A DNA stretch of 64,000 bases. Source: Liquidambar formosana. Taxonomy: Eukaryota > Streptophyta > Magnoliopsida > Saxifragales > Altingiaceae. The DNA lies in assembly GCA_039720395.1 (NCBI GenBank), contig CM077833.1, forward strand, positions 9,914,633 to 9,978,632, given 5' to 3'. The translations under genes were made by a program, and so were the position numbers. This document shows, piece by piece, positions 60,201-64,000 of this stretch. Below the pieces are notes generated by a model. It did not search any database and was not told the DNA's origin. It worked only from the letters and a program-made list of their open reading frames with translations. Within the stretch, counting starts at the first letter, position 1, and the number at the start of each line of letters is the position of its first letter.

Positions 60201-61079
60201 CCCTTAAACTCTTTATATTGCATTTGATTTATATTGCTATGATATATTGTGGGCTAAATAATTTTAAAATTGCATAATATTCCATTGTTAACTGATAACC
60301 CTATTCACCATCCCCCTCTAGGGTTGTTCTCTTGGGGCAACACTTACAATAGTAGGTAGTGAGTGGTGGTGAAAATGGAATTGAGCTGCTTATTATGGTA
60401 GGTGGTGGTGATGTTGGATGGTGGTAGTGTTAATAGGTGAGTGGTTATGAAAAGTAGGGGATGCTTATATTCATGGTAGGTGGGTGGTAAATGTTGGATG
60501 GTGATAGTGGTGATGGGTGAGGGGTTATGATGAGTAGGAGATGATTATGTTGGGTGGTGTTGATGATGAGTGGTGGTGTTGGTATTGATGGATGGGTGGC
60601 AACGGTGCGTGGCATTGAATGGTGGATGGTGGTGATGGGCGGTACTAGCAGTGGCCATGGTGATTGGCAGTAGTGGTGGTAATATTCTAAGTTGCCCTTT
60701 TGAAATTGCTCCTTATGATTTTGTAAATAATGCTTGATGGAATTTGAACATGGGATTTTGGGTTCTTGAATGTGAATGCCCAAAATCCGACATTCAAATC
60801 CCATCTACAATTTCGTAAATCTTGTCTTTAACTTATCAAATAAGATAATTTGTCTTAATGAAATTTGAAATCTCATACTAACCCCAAATCCCACCAACAA
60901 GTTCTGCATCCAAATACACCCTAATTCTTTGAATAGATATTGTTTTATATATGCATGCTTTCTCCTAAATATATAAATATCCATAGCAATGACCAAAATA
61001 TATATGTAAGAGACCTCAAATAGTTACTAGTCAGGCTAATTTATATTTAAAGCAATAGAAATTCAAATGATTTATGTTG

Positions 61080-61139
<60 letters not shown>

Positions 61140-61362
61140 GATGCATTATTATTACTATTATTATTATTTTTAAGAAAAAGGAAAAGAAAGAAAGAAAATA
61201 AAAAACTTAGCTTAAATCTTATCTTTCAAATGATAGTCACATATGTTCTACTAAAATAAAATCAAGTGTGATGAGGAATAATTTTGTCATATAGTCATAC
61301 CTTAGAATTTTTTGGAGTGATTCAATCTCATGTTTCAGCATGTCGACCTCCTCTTTCATGTC
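32643..61362 (-). CDS. AGL12: AGL12/XAANTAL1-type MIKC MADS-box protein, partial (5' exons off window)
   Basis: Five minus-strand exons join in frame to 112 codons plus stop: 61301-61362 (62 nt), 41353-41452 (100 nt), 41176-41217 (42 nt), 32820-32861 (42 nt), 32643-32735 (93 nt with TAG). The lengths 62, 100, 42 and 42 are the standard K-box exons of MIKC genes. The protein has [19 protein letters not shown], then [33 protein letters not shown] and a terminal [12 protein letters not shown]. The FGGG..TM and YPLT...EI.QF signatures mark the AGL12 clade. In Arabidopsis AGL12 (XAL1) acts in root meristem growth and flowering; MADS proteins are nuclear DNA-binding dimers. The MADS and I regions (about 100 residues) must lie beyond 64000. 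The introns are 19.8 kb, 135 nt, 8.3 kb and 84 nt. There are no frame breaks. Confidence 0.92.
32820..32861 (-). CDS. AGL12: AGL12 exon encoding the end of the K domain
   Basis: 42 nt encoding [14 protein letters not shown] with a TGAAG|GAG acceptor and an AAG|GTAATG donor. It is followed after 84 nt by the last exon (32643-32735), which encodes [13 protein letters not shown] and ends NEIYQF-stop. Confidence 0.88.
33603..33820. repeat. Dispersed direct repeat A, copy 1
   Basis: About 218 bp starting GTGATTATGCTTGACTTCTA is repeated at 35683-35900 with scattered changes. Both copies contain CATCCATCCTATT and end near TAAATTATGGATC. They flank the B repeats and the solo LTR. No inverted ends were seen. 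Confidence 0.8.
34343..35491 (+). mobile_element. Solo LTR of a Ty3/gypsy-type retrotransposon
   Basis: The 1149-bp unit starts TGTAATACCC and ends GGGGCGTTACA. It is flanked by the 5-bp duplication CTATT (34338-34342 and 35492-35496). The ends and the inner TTTTCAGGTGATAATTG are like LTRs of plant chromovirus-type gypsy elements. It contains an (AT)n run near 34500-34532 and a long purine-rich stretch (34533-34890). No internal region or second LTR is present. Confidence 0.85.
34498..34532. repeat. (AT)n microsatellite
   Basis: About 16 AT units inside the solo LTR, next to a purine-rich tract of some 350 bp. Confidence 0.9.
35683..35900. repeat. Dispersed direct repeat A, copy 2
   Basis: Direct repeat of 33603-33820. 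It is slightly diverged, with the same order of blocks. Confidence 0.8.
35901..37340. other. AGL12 intron sequence without recognised element
   Basis: Contains a CT-rich stretch at about 36095-36165. No gene or transposon ends could be supported. Confidence 0.45.
37369..38241 (-). mobile_element. PIF/Harbinger relic with transposase C-terminus
   Basis: The left end GGGCATTTAGCGCACC and the complement of the right end GGGCGTTTAGCACACC are inverted repeats of about 40 bp with mismatches. On the minus strand, near 37880-37960, a fragment reads [18 protein letters not shown], the C-terminal hallmark of Harbinger DDE transposases. It is followed by an acidic tail near 37750-37870. The N-terminal part and catalytic residues are gone. 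The flanks share ACTAT, but a clean 3-bp duplication is not visible. Confidence 0.72.
38245..38470. repeat. Tandem duplication of about 117 bp
   Basis: Two copies of GATCTT or GATCTC followed by AAATCTTGACCCTAGAAT and AAGCTTAGGTTTGGTGG. The open frame repeats the peptide [18 protein letters not shown], which is a by-product. A third, partial copy is seen before the Harbinger relic (37340-37366). Confidence 0.8.
38471..39500. other. AGL12 intron sequence without recognised element
   Basis: No exon, repeat or transposon end could be supported here. Confidence 0.45.
39652..39751. repeat. Foldback (hairpin) of about 40-bp arms
   Basis: The left arm AAATTTGTTGCTTCTTTTCC and the right arm GGAAAGAAGCAACAAATCT are complementary. 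Both continue into poly(T) and poly(A), around a loop of about 20 bases. It may be the centre of a small MITE or a folded RNA source. Confidence 0.75.
39800..41175. other. AGL12 intron sequence, AT-rich
   Basis: No gene or element recognised. Poly(A) tract near 39868-39892. Confidence 0.5.
41176..41452 (-). CDS. AGL12: AGL12 K-box exons (100 nt and 42 nt)
   Basis: Exon 41353-41452 completes an Arg codon split from the 61.3-kb exon and reads [20 protein letters not shown]. Exon 41176-41217 reads [14 protein letters not shown]. Leucine and isoleucine spacing fits the K-domain helices that drive dimerisation and tetramerisation. A 135-nt intron separates them. Confidence 0.9.
41453..43880. other. 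Left part of the 19.8-kb AGL12 intron
   Basis: Contains an A-rich tract (41937-42060) that yields an artificial poly-Lys frame. Short frames near 42224 and 43105 are not recognisable. Part of this may be decayed retrotransposon sequence, but no domain can be named. Confidence 0.4.
43930..44660 (+). pseudogene. Possible plant-mobile-domain-like relic
   Basis: Broken plus-strand frames read [19 protein letters not shown] near 43950, then YFPK and [20 protein letters not shown] near 44120-44180. The WDP..H.FRF..NE pattern resembles the start of the plant mobile domain carried by some transposons and host proteins. Several stops and frame changes follow. The assignment is tentative. Confidence 0.35.
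45793..46050 (-). pseudogene. Gypsy integrase N-terminal region
   Basis: A minus-strand frame of 69 codons has the Cys pair [10 protein letters not shown] and the core start [16 protein letters not shown] followed by [10 protein letters not shown]. The core continues in broken frames down to about 45050 and includes the [14 protein letters not shown] region near 45690. Confidence 0.8.
47080..47840 (+). pseudogene. Gypsy reverse transcriptase segment, inverted
   Basis: The plus-strand frame reads [43 protein letters not shown] and [19 protein letters not shown], then [20 protein letters not shown]. The catalytic YVDD is kept. In-frame stops occur near 47230, 47280, 47650 and 47770. Flipping this segment in place would restore the normal domain order of the neighbouring minus-strand relic. 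Confidence 0.85.
48215..48886 (+). mobile_element. Truncated copia-type LTR (left portion, X family)
   Basis: This stretch matches the first about 660 bp of the 1690-bp solo LTR at 58454-60143, starting TATTAGTTGTATGCC and sharing AGCCAATCATAGAGATGAT. The match stops at about 48886, where the SIRE-type LTR begins. It has no right end. Confidence 0.8.
48883..50223 (+). repeat. 5' LTR of the SIRE-type element, 5'-truncated
   Basis: It aligns with the 3' LTR from CATAGG(T/C)ATTTCT onwards and ends CTTGGGGCAACA. The first about 25 bp present at 57341 are missing here. It carries several palindromes of the form TTCAGTCGACTGAA (49430-49575) and a TATA-like CTATATAAA at about 49689. Confidence 0.88.
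50225..50238 (+). other. Primer-binding site of the SIRE-type element
   Basis: TTGGTATTAGAGGC lies just behind the 5' LTR. It differs from the initiator-Met type TGGTATCAGAGC at a few bases, as expected for an old copy. Confidence 0.75.
50268..51484 (+). pseudogene. SIRE-type gag, broken
   Basis: An ATG at 50268 opens a frame that stops at about 50397. After a frame change, gag continues at 50562-51014 ([20 protein letters not shown] and [20 protein letters not shown]), then 50896-51484 in another frame. A zinc knuckle at about 51178-51224 reads [15 protein letters not shown], so the last Cys of CX2CX4HX4C is lost. The region has acidic clusters at its end. The gag protein would form the capsid. 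Confidence 0.85.
51500..52000 (+). pseudogene. gag-pol spacer with coiled coil and second zinc knuckle
   Basis: A frame at 51510-51761 has a heptad-like, Lys/Glu/Asn-rich helix region with [14 protein letters not shown]. At 51833-51874 an intact CX2CX4HX4C reads [14 protein letters not shown]. The next part is rich in Lys and Trp. Confidence 0.7.
52030..53400 (+). pseudogene. SIRE-type protease and integrase, broken
   Basis: The protease region (about 52040-52320) contains the SRHMMGD-like block and [18 protein letters not shown], with stops replacing some residues. The integrase zinc region near 52430-52550 reads [20 protein letters not shown] and RVCSARQF, so one His and one Cys of HHCC are lost. 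The core includes [29 protein letters not shown] and NGVVERKNR. There are several in-frame stops. The C-terminal part has a (GAT)n run at 53318-53345. Confidence 0.85.
53400..55151 (+). pseudogene. SIRE-type reverse transcriptase and RNase H, broken
   Basis: The acidic linker near 53400-53510 is followed by [22 protein letters not shown] and [16 protein letters not shown] near 54070, then [14 protein letters not shown] near 54220-54255 with the YIDD site kept. The RNase H part (54415-54990) has [20 protein letters not shown] and [19 protein letters not shown]. The frame ends at a stop at about 55151. Shifts and stops near 53395, 53775, 53858, 54275 and 54345 disable it. Confidence 0.88.
55152..55530 (+). 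promoter_or_regulatory. Palindrome cluster and TATA-like box ahead of the third ORF
   Basis: Between the pol stop and the ORF3 ATG there are imperfect palindromes of the LTR type: ATTCAGTCAACTGAATG near 55322, TTCAGTTAATTGAA near 55354 and TTCAGTCTATTGAATG near 55387, with GGCGACTGAATC near 55413. They are followed by CTATATATATCA at about 55432 and a CT-rich leader up to the ATG at 55531. The same combination lies in the LTRs. A separate promoter for the third ORF is inference. Confidence 0.5.
55531..57004 (+). pseudogene. SIRE-type third ORF (envelope position), broken
   Basis: An ATG at 55531 opens [10 protein letters not shown] and soon meets a stop. A Pro-rich part follows ([17 protein letters not shown]). 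From 55812 the frame reads [20 protein letters not shown] and then [11 protein letters not shown] near 56165. From 56217 it reads [20 protein letters not shown] and an acidic tail [12 protein letters not shown]. This order (basic Ser/Pro start, globular part as in plant retrotransposon ORF3 proteins, acidic tail) fits SIRE-lineage ORF3. No clear transmembrane segment was seen. I see several stops and at least one frame change. Confidence 0.7.
57005..57340 (+). other. 3' non-coding region with polypurine tracts
   Basis: AAAAAAGGGGAGA near 57008, AAGGGGGAG near 57250 and AAAAGGAGGAGAT directly before the 3' LTR are polypurine tracts. A poly(T) run lies at about 57187-57214. The last tract is the probable plus-strand primer. 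Confidence 0.75.
57341..60342 (+). repeat. 3' LTR of the SIRE-type element, interrupted
   Basis: The left part lies at 57341-58453 and the right part at 60144-60342, ending CTTGGGGCAACA. The parts match the 5' LTR in the same order, with many substitutions and small gaps. The start reads TATTGCCC where TGTTGCCC is expected. The TATA-like box of the 5' LTR is altered here. Confidence 0.88.
58454..60143 (+). mobile_element. Copia-type solo LTR (X family) nested in the 3' LTR
   Basis: The 1690-bp unit starts TGTTAGGATTATGCCC and ends CGATTCCCAATA (TA for the usual CA). It is bracketed by GCGAG and GAGAG, a 5-bp duplication with one change. A TATA-like GGGCTATATAAATC lies at about 59735. There is a (CT)n run at 59813-59830 and a CT-rich leader. 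Both sides continue as the host LTR. No internal region is present. Confidence 0.82.
60350..60690. repeat. GGTGGT/GATGG-rich minisatellite-like region
   Basis: Many short variants of GGTGGTGATG, GGATGGTGGT and TGGGTGGT follow each other for about 340 bp. It abuts the right end of the SIRE-type 3' LTR. The 119-codon minus-strand frame over it (Pro/His/Ile/Thr rich) is an artefact of the repeat. Confidence 0.75.
61082..61135. repeat. (TA)n microsatellite
   Basis: About 26 TA units, 165 bp away from the AGL12 exon at 61301-61362. A second run of about 20 units lies at 61530-61571. Confidence 0.95.
61301..61362 (-). CDS. AGL12: AGL12 first K-box exon (62 nt)
   Basis: 62 nt encoding [20 protein letters not shown] plus AG of the next Arg codon. 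The acceptor is CCCCAAG|GAC and the donor AG|GTATGA. It is separated from the next exon by a 19.8-kb intron that contains the gypsy and SIRE-type elements. Confidence 0.88.
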
Positions 61363-61528
61363 CTTGGGGAGAATACATAGAACATAATTCAAGATAAAAA
61401 CCAAAAAAAATTAGAAATAGAGTTGTAACTATGGGTTTTCACATGATTTAATTTGAATAGAAAAGATATCATCAATGTAATATTTAATTTAACAAAACCT
61501 AAATTTCATAATTTGTAATGTAAGTTAG

Positions 61529-61575
<47 letters not shown>

Positions 61576-61990
61576 GCACACACACATTTATGGGCACACA
61601 TGTTGAGTGTGCAACACATGCAAAGTATTGTAAAATCAATATTTCTTATGGAAAGATGTATTTTAAAACTTTATGTGGATGCTATGTTTTCTGTGTTTCT
61701 ATATATAGCTATTGTAATTGTTTTTATGTAGTAGTGAGTGGGGAGAGGAGAAAAGGGGAAGAAAACAATTTGTGGGAAGAGGAGTTTAGGGAGGTCGAGT
61801 TACCATGTGAGATTTATATTTCAATTTCAATTACTAAAATGCCTCTTAAACATATTGAATCTAAAGTAGTTAGAGCGGTCTTTTTGGAAAAAGACCAAAT
61901 CTCAGCAAATATTAGAGATCAAAATACAATGCTTTAATATAATAGTATATAGATGCATAGAGATTAATCGGGTCATAGAGGGATGTGTTG
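61363..61990. other. AGL12 upstream intron
   Basis: Contains the second (TA)n run. A 115-codon plus-strand frame at 61590-61937 has no recognisable domain and is antisense to AGL12; I do not call it a gene. Confidence 0.45.
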
Positions 61991-62049
61991 ATGTAAGTTA
62001 CAACAACATTTGCATTGGGGGATTGTACCCCATGCGTTGGTGGGTTATA

Positions 62050-62610
62050 AGGTATAATACAATTAAATTCATTCATGATCATTCATTGTTCACTAAACTT
62101 AATCATTTATTGTATTCACTAAGCCCTATATTTCAATTTAAGTGAGCATTTGTTGTGAAATCAACTAATAGTTAAGAGAGCTTTTATTGTTGTGTAATCT
62201 ATTTACTTGAGAGAGAGAGCTTTTGAACATAAGAAATTGATCTTTCAATATTTTTAATTAAGTGTTTGTGTGAAACCCTAATTTGAGGCACTTGGAGGGT
62301 GACTTGTGCAAGTACTAGAGACACTTGTGGCTATAAAAGGTTTATGTCTCTACCTTGAAACCTATAGTAGAGCTAGAAACCCTCAAGATGAGCTCTTAGG
62401 ACGAGGATATAGGTGGAAGGCTAACCCTTGTAAATATTGTTGTGTTTGATCTCTCTATCTATTTACTCTTGTTATTTGTGGTTATTATGAGCTTACTCTT
62501 GCATTATAATTGCATACCTTGAGCATAATTTGATTTATTATTGAAAATTTTTCCACAATTTGCATCAACCCAATTCACCTCCCCTCTTGGGTTGAGTCCT
62601 GGGCCAACAA
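62050..62610 (+). mobile_element. Diverged copia-type LTR fragment, SIRE-like
   Basis: The order GAGCTTTTATTGTTGTGTAAT, CCTAATTTGAGGCACTTGGAG, GACTTGTGCAAG and an end GGGCCAACA follows the 3' half of the SIRE-type LTR in this window, but with much divergence. The left end is not visible. No PBS follows. Confidence 0.55.
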
Positions 62611-64000
62611 GTGCATATCATCCATGAAGACCTCACGTAGATTTTATGGAAGAGTGCTATAAAGAAGAAGGAAGCTAAATAAGAAGTTGCATTTGAAGCA
62701 ATCGAATTTTTGAAGCAATATTTCTTCAATGTTAAGGTTTGTCATACAAATCTTGATGCGCTTTAGTATTTGGAATACAAGTATTAACTCTCAACCAACA
62801 TTATAAAGGTGCACTCAACATAATTCATGAATTGAAGACAAAGGTTACTCAAGTCGAAGGCAATATCAACAAAGCAGACAATATGGAAAAGTGAAGGAAT
62901 TAATTTCACAAATTATGAATTAACGGGTGTTTTTGGGGGACGGGTACTATCATAAATATATTTCATAATTAATTACATGTATGCATTTAGTAGACACATG
63001 GAGGTTCATTTATTTGGGATAATTCATGCATTGGTTATTGATTGGTTCATGAATGTGAGTGGTTCATGAATAGAAAAGCCATTAGTTCGGTGAATGCATG
63101 AAGTCTCTACATGTATATAAGAGTTCTATATTGAAGGGTGTTACCCCACACAATGTAAGAGACCAAGCAAGTGGAGAAAGATCAAGAAATTGTTCATGTG
63201 AGTGTTTCTAATATCATTACTTTAGAAGGGAAATACTGCATACAACAACTAATTGCAACAACTAAAGTGGCATGCTAAGTTGGTATATCATAATAACTAG
63301 GGGAGTGCTAACAGTTGTCTGTTTAAGAATGTCATGTCAGTTACTATCTTTTATTGTTGTATTTAGTTGCTTCCTATAGCACTATGCTAACTGTTTGTAA
63401 ATGGCTTCATAAGTCCAACAAAGTGGTATCAAAACTTCCGTTTAATTCCAACAATATCTTAGAGACAAATATGACCTCTAGAACTCGTATGTGGGGAGGC
63501 GTTTGTGGTTTTAGGATAGGGACAACCGTAGCTCTCAAATTTTCATAGGCTATATTTCCTCCCTAATTTTTGTACGTTTTTTGTTTTGTTACACTCATAC
63601 TAATTCTATTATAAAGCATTAGCCTTTTTTTTTATATTAATTCTGTCTAACGTATTATTTATCATCTATTCATATTCTGCATAAAATATTCTAGCAGAAT
63701 TGATTCCGTTATTTTGTTCTTGGCCTATTGGCTGGGGAGGGGCTTGTTTTTCTTTGTGTGCCAAGTCTGTTTGGTTGCATGGCTCTCTTGCTGGTGGTTT
63801 TGGGGTGGAGCTTCAATGCAGTTCTTGTTGGGGTGACTTGGTGGCTTAATTCATCCCATTAATTAGGCTAGTTTCTTGATTTTTCTTGCTTTTTCTCTGT
63901 TGTCATTTGGTTGCCATTGTGTTTGAGGTGTTGGAGTTTTTTGGTTTTATCAGGGGGGAGGGTGATTAGGTGGGTGTTGTATTAGACTGTTCTAGTTGGG
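62611..64000. other. AGL12 upstream intron, right edge
   Basis: GTGGTATCAAAAC near 63423 looks like a damaged initiator-Met primer-binding site, preceded by TCCAACA. It may be the LTR boundary of another relic, but no LTR start or second copy was found. No MADS-domain exon was found here. Confidence 0.4.

Larger units (their letters stand above)
48883..60342 (+). mobile_element. SIRE-type Ty1/copia retrotransposon, degenerate, with env-position ORF
   Basis: The 5' LTR lies at 48883-50223 (left edge lost), the PBS at about 50225-50238, the gag-pol remains at 50268-55151, an extra ORF region at 55531-57000, a purine tract at 57329-57339 and the 3' LTR at 57341-60342 with a solo LTR inserted. 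Order is gag, PR, INT, RT, RNase H, so Ty1/copia. The 2.2-kb region with an extra ORF between RNase H and the 3' LTR marks the SIRE/Maximus lineage. Frameshifts and stops in all ORFs show that it is dead. It sits in the AGL12 intron, antisense to the gene. Confidence 0.9.

Noticed and set aside
60445..60804. 119-codon minus-strand frame rich in His, Pro, Ile and Thr
   Set aside because: It is the reverse reading of the GGTGGT-rich repeat. It has no similarity to a known domain that I can see.
61590..61937. 115-codon plus-strand frame beside the AGL12 exon
   Set aside because: It begins just after an (AT)n/(CA)n repeat, has unusual composition and no recognised domain. It is antisense within an intron.

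Overview
The window is nuclear DNA of a flowering plant, probably a woody or otherwise repeat-rich eudicot; the species cannot be fixed from the sequence. The evidence is GT-AG introns in two recognisable plant genes, AT-rich introns full of LTR retrotransposons, LINEs, hAT, PIF/Harbinger and Stowaway elements, and long simple repeats. There are no bacterial operons, CRISPR arrays or rRNA genes, and I see no tRNA gene I can support. Almost every long open frame here is either a broken transposon or low-complexity translation. Host coding sequence is only about 1.6 kb of 64 kb.

Two host genes lie head-to-tail on the minus strand. SMU1 (LisH-CTLH-WD40 spliceosomal protein) starts at 28455 and runs leftwards. 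Thirteen exons down to 614 can be placed to the base and give 430 codons in one uninterrupted frame; the last WD40 repeats lie beyond the left edge. Upstream of it (higher coordinates), an AGL12/XAANTAL1-type MADS-box gene ends at 32643. Five exons, 61362 down to 32643, give its K-domain and C-terminus (112 codons); the MADS-domain exon or exons lie beyond the right edge. One AGL12 intron is 19.8 kb.

Transposons in SMU1 introns, left to right: a Stowaway MITE (1525-1791); a dead L1-type LINE (about 2700-6180); a short retroposon whose empty site survives in a tandem copy (6800-6899); a 3.1 kb element with 59-bp terminal inverted repeats (7715-10790) that carries a hAT-like element (9326-10713); a second hAT-like element of the same CGATAT-rich family (12100-13289); a 406-bp TRIM with a 5-bp target duplication (13763-14168); a second Stowaway-like MITE; and LINE and LTR relics. 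Between the two genes are a MITE, a decayed array of about 81 bp and a Tourist-type MITE (32155-32385).

Inside AGL12 introns are a 1149-bp solo LTR inserted into a tandem repeat (34343-35491), a PIF/Harbinger relic, a Ty3/gypsy relic whose reverse-transcriptase segment is inverted relative to the rest (45050-48240), and a degenerate SIRE-type Ty1/copia element (48883-60342). The SIRE-type element has gag, pol and an extra envelope-position ORF, and its 3' LTR is split by a 1.69-kb solo LTR.

The most unusual signals are: the palindrome-plus-TATA block ahead of the third ORF of the SIRE-type element, which resembles the block in its own LTR; the CGATAT-rich hAT family with two exact 8-bp target duplications; the inverted RT cassette; and several insertions whose pre-insertion state is still readable nearby.
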